A DNA stretch of 64,000 nt from Candidatus Pelagibacter sp. HIMB1321 (GTDB taxonomy: Bacteria; Pseudomonadota; Alphaproteobacteria; Pelagibacterales; Pelagibacteraceae): assembly GCF_900177485.1 (NCBI RefSeq), contig NZ_LT840186.1, positions 992,001 to 1,056,000 of the forward strand. Direction: 5' to 3'. The translations under genes and the position numbers were made by a program. How positions within the stretch are numbered: the first letter of the stretch is position 1; each line of letters begins with the position of its first letter. Positions 43,449 through 55,016 of this stretch are shown here, one piece after another. A model generated the notes under the pieces. That model was not told where the DNA came from. It did no database searches and saw only the letters and a list, made by a program, of their open reading frames with translations.

Positions 43449-45221
43449 TTAAACTTTTAAAGGTAGAACTTTTAATAAAATTTTATTTCTAATGTAATCA
43501 ATATCAAGCTGATTTAATGCACTAATTATAAAATACAAAGTATCTTCATCTAAATCTGTAAGATTGTCTTGCCCAATTACTTCTATAATTCTTAATACAG
43601 TTGATCCAATTTCGTTATTATTGATCATAACCTGAATATCAGTTGGCATTTCAGACTCATTTATTTCATAAAGGTCCTCATATTTTTTAGAAATTTCAAT
43701 ACCATCTGACTTAATAGATTCGATCAACATTATATCTTTTTTAGTTAAAATATATTTCTTATCTTTTTTGATTTTTTTTAAGAAATTATCCAGATCTTTT
43801 TCAATTTTAGATTTTGCAAAATCACCATTAAAATAATTAACTAATCTTGATTGATGTAAAATATCTTTATTAAACTTAATATCTTTTAATTCAACGCTTT
43901 CTTCTTGAATATTATCAAAGTAAAATGTTGTAAAATTAGATGGTACATTATCAGGTTCAATTGTCTCTAAAGCTTGTTTAAGCTCAATATCAAATGCATT
44001 TGAATATTCATCTTTAATAAATAAATCTTTCAAAAGTTTGAGAAATTCTAATTTTTTTTCAGTATCAGATTCAATTAAAGATCTTTGATAAATTAAAGCT
44101 CTCGCCTCTATATTTGATAATGACTTATAAGACTCAGAGGCATTTAATAATTGGTTAATATTAAATTGAAATCTTTTATATAAAGCAAATAAGTCTTTCT
44201 CAGAATAATTTTTATCATGTGTTGCTTTTTCAATTAAAGAAATTTTTTCTTCTTCAACAATATCAACTTCTTCAATATTAAATAATAAATTTGAAGCTGA
44301 TAAATATTTCCAAATTTGAGAATCTGTATTTTTTTTTGGTTCAAAAATAAAATCTGGATTAGTTCTATGAGCTAGGTGAAAATCCAATATGGATGTTTCA
44401 GAAATTGATGGATCTGGGTCTTGCGTGTAACCAAATAAATAATTAAGTTTTTTTTCAAAGTATTCATCATTGAAACCTAGTTCTTTTTTTAAGTCTAAAA
44501 TTAACTGTGCCTCCTCAGACCTACCCGCATTTATTAAACAATATAAATTAAATTTTGAGAGATATTCATCATTTATGACTTCTGAATTTTTTAAAAATAA
44601 TTCACAAGCTTTTTCAATATTTGCCTCTGATAAATATTGATCTACTAAATATCTACTTAAATCAGGATGTAAGTTTAAAATTTGGTTTTTTACCAAATAT
44701 TCCTCAATTAACTCCCTATCCTTGTTCTTAATCAGCCAATTAGATCTGATATTTAGAAATTCTTCATTAGTAATATTAATTTCAGGATTATAAGAATTAG
44801 TTAATAACACTATATTTAACAAGTCTGATGCATCTTTAGAAAGTTGCATTTTATCTATATTTGTAAAAAGATACTTTAATTGGTCACCGTTAGAATTAGA
44901 CCACATATTAATTTGAAGGTCATAATCTTCTGGATCATAAAGTCCAATTATCTTTAATTTTTGAGAATTTAAATCTGAACTTACTTGAACAGTTTCAATT
45001 TCTTTTTCTGATTGGAGATCAAAAATACTTGGTTGAGAAATTTCAGTATTATTAGTTTCTAAATTATTTTGATTATTACTTATTGAACTTTCTTCAATTT
45101 CATTTTCATCAATGTTCCATATGTCAATAGGCTTATCTTCTGCATTAGCATTAAATGTATTTAAAAAAATTAATAATAGAATTGATAAATATTTGTTATT
45201 TAACAATTTTAAAATTTTCAT
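43449..45221 (-). CDS. Large exported helical protein of unknown function
   Basis: A 590-residue protein with a clear signal peptide: positively charged start, hydrophobic core about residues 12-24, probable cleavage after NANA (about residue 28). The mature part is acidic, Asn/Glu/Asp-rich and predicted helical, with stretches that look like degenerate TPR or similar solenoid repeats (for example AGRSEEAQLILDLKKELG). I recognise no catalytic motif. It overlaps an upstream 59-codon membrane-protein gene by 26 bases and precedes def by 25 bp. A periplasmic scaffolding or envelope role is inference. Confidence 0.75.
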   Translation of the reverse strand: MKILKLLNNKYLSILLLIFLNTFNANAEDKPIDIWNIDENEIEESSISNNQNNLETNNTEISQPSIFDLQSEKEIETVQVSSDLNSQKLKIIGLYDPEDYDLQINMWSNSNGDQLKYLFTNIDKMQLSKDASDLLNIVLLTNSYNPEINITNEEFLNIRSNWLIKNKDRELIEEYLVKNQILNLHPDLSRYLVDQYLSEANIEKACELFLKNSEVINDEYLSKFNLYCLINAGRSEEAQLILDLKKELGFNDEYFEKKLNYLFGYTQDPDPSISETSILDFHLAHRTNPDFIFEPKKNTDSQIWKYLSASNLLFNIEEVDIVEEEKISLIEKATHDKNYSEKDLFALYKRFQFNINQLLNASESYKSLSNIEARALIYQRSLIESDTEKKLEFLKLLKDLFIKDEYSNAFDIELKQALETIEPDNVPSNFTTFYFDNIQEESVELKDIKFNKDILHQSRLVNYFNGDFAKSKIEKDLDNFLKKIKKDKKYILTKKDIMLIESIKSDGIEISKKYEDLYEINESEMPTDIQVMINNNEIGSTVLRIIEVIGQDNLTDLDEDTLYFIISALNQLDIDYIRNKILLKVLPLKV

Positions 45222-45375
45222 TAGGAATAATTTTTTCTATTTCTTTTTTTGGAGCTGGAAAATCAATTTTACTTAGCAAGAAAATTGCCCCAATGAATAA
45301 AATTAAAACTAAACCTAGTTTTACAATTAAACCTGTAACACTCTTGCCTGAACTTGTATTTCTAGTAAATTGCAT
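45196..45375 (-). CDS. Small single-pass membrane protein (59 residues)
   Basis: Open frame from ATG 45375 to TAA 45196. It has a short basic N-terminus (MQFTRNTSSGKSVTG), one strongly hydrophobic helix (about residues 16-36, rich in Leu, Ile and Val) and a Lys/Glu C-terminal tail. Its last 26 bases overlap the start of the 590-residue exported protein gene in another frame, suggesting coupled expression and a shared envelope role. I know no family for it. It is divergent from aroK. Confidence 0.7.
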   Translation of the reverse strand: MQFTRNTSSGKSVTGLIVKLGLVLILFIGAIFLLSKIDFPAPKKEIEKIIPNENFKIVK

Positions 45376-45432
45376 ATAACGTTGGTTAAAATCAAATTAA
45401 GACATAATTGTGTTTTTTCAATACAGAAACTT

Positions 45433-45945
45433 ATGAATTCAAAAGAAAATTTAGTTTTTTTAGGCATGATGGGTTCAGGAAAATCATCAATTGGTTCATT
45501 AGTATCAAAAAAACTAAATTTAGAATTTATTGATGTAGATATTCATATTGAAAAAAAATTAGATTTAAAAATTTCTGAAATATTTGAAAAAAAAGGTGAA
45601 AAATATTTCAGACAAATTGAAGAGGTGGAAACTTTAAGAGTTCTTAAAAATAAACAAACTGTAATTTCTCTTGGTGGTGGTGCATTTCTAAATAATAAAA
45701 TTAAAAAAGAGGTTTTAGAAAATCACATTTCTTTTTGGTTAAATTGGGATGTGAAAACATTGATTAATAGAATTAAAGATAGCAAAAAAAGACCTATTGC
45801 ACATAAATCATCTAAAAAAGAAATTGAGGAGTTAATTCAAAAACGATCTATTATTTATTCAAAAGCAATGTATAAAATTGATTGTGAGAACCTCACAAAG
45901 AATGAAATTATAAAGAAAATAACTAAAATCTATGAAGCCAATTAA
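45433..45945 (+). CDS. aroK: Shikimate kinase
   Basis: It phosphorylates shikimate. From the ATG at 45433 the protein has 170 residues. The P-loop GMMGSGKSS, DVDIHIE, FRQIEE, GGGAF and KKRPI (the lid arginine) are all present. An upstream in-frame start at 45370 would add 21 unlikely residues and overlap the divergent gene. aroB follows with a 14-base overlap. Confidence 0.95.
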   Translation: MNSKENLVFLGMMGSGKSSIGSLVSKKLNLEFIDVDIHIEKKLDLKISEIFEKKGEKYFRQIEEVETLRVLKNKQTVISLGGGAFLNNKIKKEVLENHISFWLNWDVKTLINRIKDSKKRPIAHKSSKKEIEELIQKRSIIYSKAMYKIDCENLTKNEIIKKITKIYEAN

Positions 45946-47038
45946 ATTAAATGTAAAAACAAATTCAGATAATTACCCAATTATAATTGGTTCTAATTTA
46001 ATCAAAAATATAAGCTCACATCTAAGTAAAAATTCTATTATTTTTAATCAATGCCTTTTAGTTATCGATAAGAATGTTCCAAAAAAATTGATCAATAAAA
46101 TTTCACAAGGTTTAAAAAAGAAAAAAATATTCAAGTTCAATTTTGATGCCAATGAAAAAAATAAAAATATTAAAATTGTAAATGAAATTTTGAAAATTTT
46201 ACTTAATAAAAACTTTTCAAGACAAGATTGTTTGATAACAGTTGGTGGTGGTATTACAGGTGATGTCGGTGGTTTTGCTGCTAGTTTGTATAAAAGAGGT
46301 TTAAATTTTATTAATATTCCAACAACATTGTTATCTCAAGTTGACTCGTCTATTGGTGGTAAAACAGGGGTGAATACAAAAGAAGGAAAAAATCTTATTG
46401 GAAATTTTTATCAACCAAAAATGGTTATTAGTGACACTGAATTTTTAAAGTCTCTTCCAAAAAGAGAAATCATTTGTGGTTACGGAGAAATTTTTAAACA
46501 TTCATTGATACTAAATAAGAATTTTTTTAAATACCTTAATATAAATTGGTCAAAGGTTTTGAATTTAAAAAGTCCTTTTATTGAAAAAGCTATTTATGAA
46601 AGTTGCAAAATAAAAAAAACAATTGTTGAAAAAGATGAAAAAGAAAAAAATATTAGAAAAGTTTTGAATTTTGGTCACACTTTTGCTCATGCTTTTGAGG
46701 CCTCTCTTGGGTATTCAAAAAAACTTAATCACGGTGAGGCTGTAATTCTTGGAATTGTGACAGCTCTTCAATTCAGTCTAAATGTAAAGTTAATAAAACC
46801 TAATCAGTGTAGATTTATAATAAACCATATTGTTAAAGCAGAATTACCCTCAAATATTAAAGATTACTTTTCAAAAAAAGATTTAAGTAAAATTTTAAAG
46901 TTCATGACAAAAGATAAAAAAAATTCTTCAGAAAAAATAAATTTAATATTATTAAAAAAAATAGGATCAGCTGTAATTAATAATGAATACACTAATATTA
47001 AAATTCATGATTTTTTAAAAAGAAAATTAATTAATTAA
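45932..47038 (+). CDS. aroB: 3-dehydroquinate synthase
   Basis: The second step of the shikimate pathway, NAD- and metal-dependent. Over 368 residues: GGGITGDVGGFAASLYKRG, PTTLLSQVDSSIGGKTGVN, GEIFKH and NFGHTFAHAFE (metal His residues). aroK-aroB is the usual proteobacterial pair. It converges with bolA, overlapping 12 bases. Confidence 0.96.
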   Translation: MKPIKLNVKTNSDNYPIIIGSNLIKNISSHLSKNSIIFNQCLLVIDKNVPKKLINKISQGLKKKKIFKFNFDANEKNKNIKIVNEILKILLNKNFSRQDCLITVGGGITGDVGGFAASLYKRGLNFINIPTTLLSQVDSSIGGKTGVNTKEGKNLIGNFYQPKMVISDTEFLKSLPKREIICGYGEIFKHSLILNKNFFKYLNINWSKVLNLKSPFIEKAIYESCKIKKTIVEKDEKEKNIRKVLNFGHTFAHAFEASLGYSKKLNHGEAVILGIVTALQFSLNVKLIKPNQCRFIINHIVKAELPSNIKDYFSKKDLSKILKFMTKDKKNSSEKINLILLKKIGSAVINNEYTNIKIHDFLKRKLIN

Positions 47039-47287
47039 TATTTGTAAAGAGTGAATATAATCTTTCATTTCTTTATCTAAAGCTTTATAAATTTTTTTAT
47101 TGCTCTCAATTTTATTTAAAATTTTTAACTCTTCTGACTCAATTTTAAGTTTTAAATGAAACTTTCCCTCTTGATTACCTGAATGATTTTTATGTAAGAA
47201 AGATTTATCTTCAACTTCAATTTTTTCAATTTTAATTTTATTGATTAGTTTTTTTTTTACGATTGCAATTAGTTCATTTATATTCAT
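47027..47287 (-). CDS. BolA family protein
   Basis: An 86-residue class II KH-like protein. BolA proteins partner with monothiol glutaredoxins in iron-sulfur handling or act as regulators. The conserved Ser/His region appears as DKSFLHKNHSGNQEGKFHLKL. It is divergent from the J-domain gene with a 19-bp gap between starts. This bolA/dnaJ-like/cobS order is common in alphaproteobacteria. Confidence 0.88.
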   Translation of the reverse strand: MNINELIAIVKKKLINKIKIEKIEVEDKSFLHKNHSGNQEGKFHLKLKIESEELKILNKIESNKKIYKALDKEMKDYIHSLQILIN

Positions 47288-47306
47288 AAATATTGTTTAC
47301 TATACC

Positions 47307-47840
47307 ATGAAAAACATATGTGACTGGAATAATTGTAATGAAACTGGTGAATATAAAGCGCCTGTTGAAAAAGATAATAGCAAAAAATATCGCCTACTTT
47401 GCTTAGAGCATGTAAAAGAATTTAATAAAAATTGGAATTATTTTTCAGGTATGAATGATGATCAGGTAATTGACTTTTTAAAATCTGATATGATCTGGCA
47501 TAAACCAACTCAAAGCTTCAGCTCATCTGATAATTTTTTCAAAGTTTTGTGGAATAACACTCTGAGAGATGAACTAGACAAAGATAAATTAAAAGGTGAG
47601 TTTAATCATATGAGTAAATTTAAATTTGATCACAAAGATATTAAAGCTTTCGGAATTTTAGGGGTATCTGTTGGTTTAAAATGGCAAAAAATTCAAGAAA
47701 AATTTAAAATCCTTGTCAAAAAATTTCATCCCGATATAAATGCTGGAAACAAAAAATACGAGGAAAAACTTAAACAAATAACCTTAGCTTATACTCAGCT
47801 AAAAAATACATATAGAGAAAAAATTGACACCGAATCTTAA
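47307..47840 (+). CDS. J-domain (DnaJ-like) protein with N-terminal Cys motif
   Basis: A 177-residue protein. The N-terminal part has a Cys/His motif (CDWNNC ... CLEH) and the segment NWNYFSGMNDDQV typical of the alphaproteobacterial family. The C-terminal J domain (about residues 110-177) carries the HPD tripeptide in FHPDINAG. The start at 47307 gives the homologous N-terminus MKNICDW; an upstream start would add a spurious hydrophobic stretch antisense to bolA. It overlaps cobS by 17 bases. Confidence 0.9.
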   Translation: MKNICDWNNCNETGEYKAPVEKDNSKKYRLLCLEHVKEFNKNWNYFSGMNDDQVIDFLKSDMIWHKPTQSFSSSDNFFKVLWNNTLRDELDKDKLKGEFNHMSKFKFDHKDIKAFGILGVSVGLKWQKIQEKFKILVKKFHPDINAGNKKYEEKLKQITLAYTQLKNTYREKIDTES

Positions 47841-48798
47841 TTCAAAACCTGATATCAAAATTTCTGTTAAACAAACATTTGGCATTGACTCTGATATGGA
47901 AATAGAAGCTTTTTCTAAAAAAAGTGAATACGTGCCTGAAATTGATAAAACTTATAAATTTGATAGAGACACAACCCTTGCAATAATATCTGGTTTTGCG
48001 TTCAACAAAAGAGTTTTAGTCCAAGGCTATCATGGAACTGGAAAATCAACTCATATAGAGCAAATAGCTGCAAGATTAAATTGGCCATGTGTTAGGGTGA
48101 ATTTAGACAGTCATGTTAGTCGTATTGATCTTATTGGTAAAGATGCAATTGTTTTAAAAGACGGTAAACAAGTAACTCAATTCAATGAAGGTATTTTACC
48201 TTGGTCAATTCAAAACCCAGTTGCACTAGTGTTTGATGAATATGATGCAGGAAGACCAGATGTGATGTTTGTAATCCAAAGGGTTTTGGAAGCTGAAGGA
48301 AATTTTACACTTTTAGACAAAAATAAAGTTATTAAACAAAATAAATATTTTAGACTTTTTGCAACCTCAAACACTGTTGGCTTGGGGGACACAACCGGAC
48401 TTTATCATGGGACACAACAAATTAACCAAGGACAAATGGATAGATGGAATATTGTTACAACTCTTAACTACCTAAGCTTAGAAAGAGAGATGGAAATTAT
48501 ATTAGGTAAAAATAAGAATTTAGATAATCCGAAAGGTAAAGAAAAAATTGCAAATATGATAAAAGTTGCAGCTCTAACAAGAAAAGGTTTCATAGCTGGA
48601 GACATATCAACTGTAATGAGTCCAAGAACCGTTCTACATTGGGCTGATAATGCTGAAATATTCAAAGACACAGGATATGCATTTAGAGTAACTTTTTTAA
48701 ACAAGTGTGATGAAATGGAAAAAAATACCATCGCAGAATATTATCAAAGATGTTTTGGGGAAGATTTACCTGAGTCTTTGCTTAATATTCAAATTTAA
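47824..48798 (+). CDS. cobS: CobS-type AAA+ ATPase (cobaltochelatase subunit family)
   Basis: A 324-residue MoxR-related AAA+ ATPase. It is very close to CobS over its whole length: [12 protein letters not shown], Walker [15 protein letters not shown] (about residue 70), [14 protein letters not shown], and [19 protein letters not shown] sequence (here [13 protein letters not shown]). In B12 makers CobS and CobT form a chelatase with CobN. No cobN or other B12 gene is in this window. Homology needs the TTG start at 47824, since the next ATG is 25 codons in. The stop shares one base with cobT. Confidence 0.92.
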   Translation: MTPNLNSKPDIKISVKQTFGIDSDMEIEAFSKKSEYVPEIDKTYKFDRDTTLAIISGFAFNKRVLVQGYHGTGKSTHIEQIAARLNWPCVRVNLDSHVSRIDLIGKDAIVLKDGKQVTQFNEGILPWSIQNPVALVFDEYDAGRPDVMFVIQRVLEAEGNFTLLDKNKVIKQNKYFRLFATSNTVGLGDTTGLYHGTQQINQGQMDRWNIVTTLNYLSLEREMEIILGKNKNLDNPKGKEKIANMIKVAALTRKGFIAGDISTVMSPRTVLHWADNAEIFKDTGYAFRVTFLNKCDEMEKNTIAEYYQRCFGEDLPESLLNIQI

Positions 48799-50600
48799 TG
48801 AGTGATAAAGAAACAAATCTCAAAGAAAAATTAAGACAGGCTTTAGCATCCACTATCAGAGTTATTTCTGATGATCTAGAAATTAAACAAAAGAATAAAG
48901 ACAATAAAAGTTCGAATAAATTTGATTTTTTCGAATTAGATAATCTTAATAGTAAAATAGATTTTATAAAAGCAAGAGCTGAGGCGGATTCCTCTGCTTT
49001 AAAAAGAAAATTTTCTAACGATGAAATTTATAAGAAAAATCTTCCAAATAACTCAAATTGTAAATCTTTATATGCAATTGCAGAAAAAATTAGATATGAA
49101 ACTTTAGGCGGCAAAATGCTTAAAGGTATTGAAAAAAACCTCAAAGATAATTACAGCCAAATGATCAATCTAAAAAGAAAAGATCAGCTCAAAACAAAAG
49201 AAGATGTCCCTGTAACTGAAGCTTTCGAACTTTATATGCTAAAAAATTTTTATGATATAAAATTAAATTCTCTTTCATCTAAAATGTTAAATCTTTGGGA
49301 ACAAGATTTTGATCAATCTATAAGCAAACATATTAATTTTTTGAAAAATAACTTTGAAGACCAAAATGCATATTGCTCTAAATTTTCTAAATTATTACAA
49401 GATATGGATATATTTCAAACTGAGGATAATGAGGAAATAAAAGAAAATAATCAGGATGAAGGTCAGGATAATCCATCAAATGACGATCAAGAGAGTGAAA
49501 CAGAAGATCAAAAAGATGAAAATAAAGAACAAGAAACTGAAGCCAGCTTGGATTCTGACTATGATATTGATGAATACAAATTAGATGAACAGTTAGTTGA
49601 TACAGATTCTGATAAACAAAGTTCTGAGCAAGTTATCCAAAAAAAGAATATCAATGATTTAAATCTAGAATATAAAATCTATACGACGAAATTTGATGAG
49701 ATTATTAAAGCAGAAAACTTAGAAAATGCAGATGAAGCCAATAAGCTTAGAAAAACTTTAGATCAACAACTCATTGGTTTTCAAGATGTAGTAACAAAAC
49801 TCGCAAATAAATTACAAAGACAATTATTAGCAAAACAAAATAGAGCATGGGAATTTGATTTAGAAGAAGGATTATTAGATAGTTCAAAACTTCCAAGAAT
49901 TATTATGGATCCTTATAATTCTTTATCTTTTAAAAAAGAAAAAGATCTAGACTTTAAAGATACCATCGTAACCTTGTTGATTGATAACTCTGGATCTATG
50001 AGAGGAAGACCAATCACTATTGCTGCTATATGTGCAGACATTTTATCTAGAACTTTAGAAAGATGCTCTGTCAAAGTTGAAATTTTAGGCTTTACCACAA
50101 AAAATTGGAAAGGTGGTCAAAGTAGAGAGTTTTGGAATAAACAGGATAAACCTAAAACTCCTGGAAGACTAAATGATTTAAGACACATCATTTATAAAGG
50201 TGCAGATACTCATTGGAGACAAGCAAAAAATAATCTTGGATTAATGCTTAAAGAGGGTTTGCTTAAAGAAAATATAGATGGAGAGGCCATTAATTGGGCC
50301 TTATCTAGATTAAAAAAAAGAAAAGAAGAGAGAAAGATTTTGATGGTTATCTCAGACGGTGCTCCAGTTGATGATTCAACTTTATCAGTAAATTCAGGAG
50401 ATTTTTTAGAAAAACATCTTAAAAAAATGGTAAAATTTATTGAAGATAAAACTGAGATAGAAGTTTTAGCGATAGGAATAGGCCATGATGTTTCAAGATA
50501 TTATAACCGAGCAATTAAGATAACAGATGTTAATGAGTTGGGAGATGTTATGATTTCTCAATTAAGCTCATTATTTGATAGTAAAAAAAAGCTCCACTAA
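48798..50600 (+). CDS. cobT: CobT-type VWA-domain protein (cobaltochelatase subunit family)
   Basis: A 600-residue partner of the CobS-type ATPase. The N-terminal helical part is followed by a highly acidic linker (about residues 210-275, rich in Asp, Glu and Gln) and a C-terminal von Willebrand A domain. Its MIDAS motif is DNSGSM at about residues 395-400, followed by the conserved [23 protein letters not shown] and DGEAINWA. It converges with regB (4 bases). Metal-chelatase or protein-remodelling function is inferred from family. Confidence 0.92.
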   Translation: MSDKETNLKEKLRQALASTIRVISDDLEIKQKNKDNKSSNKFDFFELDNLNSKIDFIKARAEADSSALKRKFSNDEIYKKNLPNNSNCKSLYAIAEKIRYETLGGKMLKGIEKNLKDNYSQMINLKRKDQLKTKEDVPVTEAFELYMLKNFYDIKLNSLSSKMLNLWEQDFDQSISKHINFLKNNFEDQNAYCSKFSKLLQDMDIFQTEDNEEIKENNQDEGQDNPSNDDQESETEDQKDENKEQETEASLDSDYDIDEYKLDEQLVDTDSDKQSSEQVIQKKNINDLNLEYKIYTTKFDEIIKAENLENADEANKLRKTLDQQLIGFQDVVTKLANKLQRQLLAKQNRAWEFDLEEGLLDSSKLPRIIMDPYNSLSFKKEKDLDFKDTIVTLLIDNSGSMRGRPITIAAICADILSRTLERCSVKVEILGFTTKNWKGGQSREFWNKQDKPKTPGRLNDLRHIIYKGADTHWRQAKNNLGLMLKEGLLKENIDGEAINWALSRLKKRKEERKILMVISDGAPVDDSTLSVNSGDFLEKHLKKMVKFIEDKTEIEVLAIGIGHDVSRYYNRAIKITDVNELGDVMISQLSSLFDSKKKLH

Positions 50601-51877
50601 ATATTAAATAAATCTTTATTCTTCCATTTAATTATAACTTCAGCACCACTTCGAGTTTTAGAATTTCTACAGTTAACATTTGCAAAATTTTTTTCTAAAA
50701 GAGTTTTTCCAATGAAGATACCCAATCCTAGACCAGCTCTTGATTTCTGATCAGCATTAAAAGTCTTTAAATATGGTTCACCAATTTTTGGTAATATATC
50801 ACCTGGGTAACCTGATCCATCATCCTCGATAGTAATTTCTGTAGTTTCGCTGTCGCTTTTTAAAGTTATAAAAATATTGTTTTTTGCAAATTTATTGGCA
50901 TTCCCTATAAAGTTTCTTAATCCATATATGATCTCAATAGACTTTATAATTTTTTGGTGATTGGAATTTTGATCAAAATTAAATATAAAATTTTTATCAC
51001 TTATATTCTCAAATGAGGTTATGATTTCATCTAAATAATCTTTTATTGATAAATCTTCATCAATAAAATCATCTTCATCGTTGCTATTTAAGCTTAATCT
51101 TTTTAAAATTTCGTTACATCGATCAACTTGACTGACTAGTAGTTCAATATCTTTTTCTACATCTTTTTGATCATTAAATTGTTTCTTTAATTCCTGTGAA
51201 ACTAATTTAATTGTAGATAAAGGAGTTCCAAGCGAATGGGCTGCTGCTGCTGCCTGCCCACCTAAAGACAAAAGCTCATGCTCTTTTGCCATTACTTCAT
51301 CCATTCTACTCAAAGCTTCTTTTCTTAATCGAGTTTGATCCTCAAAAGCCAAGGCAAAATAATTCATAAAAATTAATGCTGAGATAAGTGCTAGAGGAAT
51401 AGAATAATATACATAATCATTAATTGAAGTAGTTAAGTTTAAAGGGCTTGGTAGTGGTTGATAAAAAAAAGTTAATGATAAAATTGATATAGACGTAATT
51501 ACAACAATAAACACATTAATTTTAAAACCTAAATTAAAAGATGAAAAAATACTTGGTATGATTAAAAAGATTATAAAAGGATTTGCAACACCACCCGTCA
51601 AATACAAAAGAAACGTTAACTGTAATATGTCTATGATTAAAAATATAAAAGCTGATCTTTCAGAAAGCTGTGTTTTTTTATAAATATATATTAGGAATAA
51701 ATTGCTTAATACTCCTAATAACACAATAAAATTTGTTAATAAAAAATTAAACTCAAATCCTAAGAAAGTATTAACAGTAAAGATTGCTAAAAACTGTCCA
51801 AAAAAACCAATCCATCTTAACGTTATATAGGTAGATTTTTTTAATGAAAAATATTTTGAAGTTTCAAAAAACTTCAT
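50597..51877 (-). CDS. regB: RegB/PrrB-type redox sensor histidine kinase
   Basis: A 426-residue membrane kinase with about six N-terminal transmembrane helices (residues 20-175). The quinone-binding heptapeptide GGVANPF is at 95-101, the dimerisation H-box has H214 in [14 protein letters not shown], and the redox-active cysteine position is C254 in DRCNEIL. The C-terminal ATPase has DDGSGYPGD and [13 protein letters not shown]. RegB senses electron flow to the quinone pool. The regulator RegA is not adjacent. It follows gyrB by 1 bp. Confidence 0.9.
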   Translation of the reverse strand: MKFFETSKYFSLKKSTYITLRWIGFFGQFLAIFTVNTFLGFEFNFLLTNFIVLLGVLSNLFLIYIYKKTQLSERSAFIFLIIDILQLTFLLYLTGGVANPFIIFLIIPSIFSSFNLGFKINVFIVVITSISILSLTFFYQPLPSPLNLTTSINDYVYYSIPLALISALIFMNYFALAFEDQTRLRKEALSRMDEVMAKEHELLSLGGQAAAAAHSLGTPLSTIKLVSQELKKQFNDQKDVEKDIELLVSQVDRCNEILKRLSLNSNDEDDFIDEDLSIKDYLDEIITSFENISDKNFIFNFDQNSNHQKIIKSIEIIYGLRNFIGNANKFAKNNIFITLKSDSETTEITIEDDGSGYPGDILPKIGEPYLKTFNADQKSRAGLGLGIFIGKTLLEKNFANVNCRNSKTRSGAEVIIKWKNKDLFNI

Positions 51878-51878
51878 C

Positions 51879-53996
<2,118 letters not shown>

Positions 53997-54050
53997 TTAT
54001 AATAATATTTAATATTAGTAAATTTATGTTGCAAATAAAGCCTTATTTAA

Positions 54051-54140
54051 TGGCGGAGAGAATGGGATTCGAACCCATGATAGAGTTGCCCCTATACACG
54101 CTTTCCAAGCGTGCGCCTTCAACCACTCGGCCACCTCTCC
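54051..54140 (-). tRNA. tRNA-Ser (anticodon GGA)
   Basis: A 90-nt tRNA with long variable arm and encoded CCA (acceptor GGAGAGG/CTCTCC, discriminator G). Anticodon loop TTGGAAA in the stem CACGC/GCGTG. T loop TTCGAAT and the GG in the D loop are canonical, unlike the other three tRNAs of this window. TATAAA on the minus strand (54154-54149) is a likely -10 box. A glycan-modification patch begins right beyond it. Confidence 0.95.
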
Positions 54141-54218
54141 ACATAAATTTTATATCATATTTAATAAACGCAAATGAACTTATTTTAAATTTTAAATTTT
54201 CAAAGGTATAAAATACTT

Positions 54219-55016
54219 ATGTTAGATGAAAAAAAATTATTACTGATAGGAAAAAAAAGCTTTATTGCTAATAATCTTTATAAATTTTTAAAAAAAAAAA
54301 TTAAAGTAAGAATTTTTTCATTTGAAGAATTTATTCTATTAAAAAGTAAATTCATAAATACTTTTACTCATATCTGTAATTCTTCAATTAAAAAAGAATA
54401 TGTTAAAAATAGGTATAATAAAAAAAATGATATTGACAGATTAATTATTGATAAAATACAAAATTCAAAAATAAAATATATTTTTTTTAGCTCAAGAAAA
54501 GTTTATGCACCAAGAGCAAATATAAGGGAAACAGGTAAATTATTAGCAAAAGAAAATTATTCTAAAAATAAATTGATTACTGAAAGATATATTAGAAATA
54601 ATTATCAATCTAACTATTTAATTCTAAGAATTTCAAATTTAATTGGCAAACATAAAAGATATAACAGAAAAGTATCTTACAACTTTATAGATAACTATTT
54701 TAAATATCAAAAGAATAAAAAGACAATTTATTATGAAAATTATTTTAAAGATTTTTTATCGATTGATCAATTTAATATAATATTTTTAAAAATATTGCAG
54801 AAAGATTTAAAAGGAATCTTTAATGTTTCTATAGGAGAAAAAATATTTATTAATGAAATTTTAAATGCTCTTGGAAAAGGTAAAATTTTAAAAAAATTCA
54901 AACAAAAAAAAATAATTAAAGATGAGAGTTTTTATTTAAATAATAAAAAATTATTGAAAAATATAAATCTTAAATTAAGTAAAAAATCATTACTAGATTA
55001 TTGTTATAAAATGTAA
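54219..55016 (+). CDS. NAD-dependent epimerase/dehydratase (extended SDR, sugar nucleotide type)
   Basis: A 265-residue Rossmann protein with a weak N-terminal motif (LLIGKKSFIANNLYKF, residues 8-23), the strand IKYIFFSSRKVY, and YSKNKLITE as the YxxxK catalytic pair. It resembles RmlD/WcaG-type sugar reductases, but a glycine of the GxxGxxG motif is missing, so it could be reduced in cofactor binding. A+T content is very high. TATAAA at 54207-54212 puts the predicted transcript start on the ATG, suggesting a leaderless mRNA. It converges with the GT17 gene. Confidence 0.75.
   Translation: MLDEKKLLLIGKKSFIANNLYKFLKKKIKVRIFSFEEFILLKSKFINTFTHICNSSIKKEYVKNRYNKKNDIDRLIIDKIQNSKIKYIFFSSRKVYAPRANIRETGKLLAKENYSKNKLITERYIRNNYQSNYLILRISNLIGKHKRYNRKVSYNFIDNYFKYQKNKKTIYYENYFKDFLSIDQFNIIFLKILQKDLKGIFNVSIGEKIFINEILNALGKGKILKKFKQKKIIKDESFYLNNKKLLKNINLKLSKKSLLDYCYKM

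Noticed and set aside
45370..45432. Upstream start for aroK
   Set aside because: The extra 21 residues are not shikimate-kinase-like and overlap the divergent 59-codon gene; the ATG at 45433 gives the normal N-terminus.
47241..47306. Hydrophobic N-terminal extension of the J-domain protein
   Set aside because: It is antisense to bolA, and the homologous N-terminus begins at 47307.
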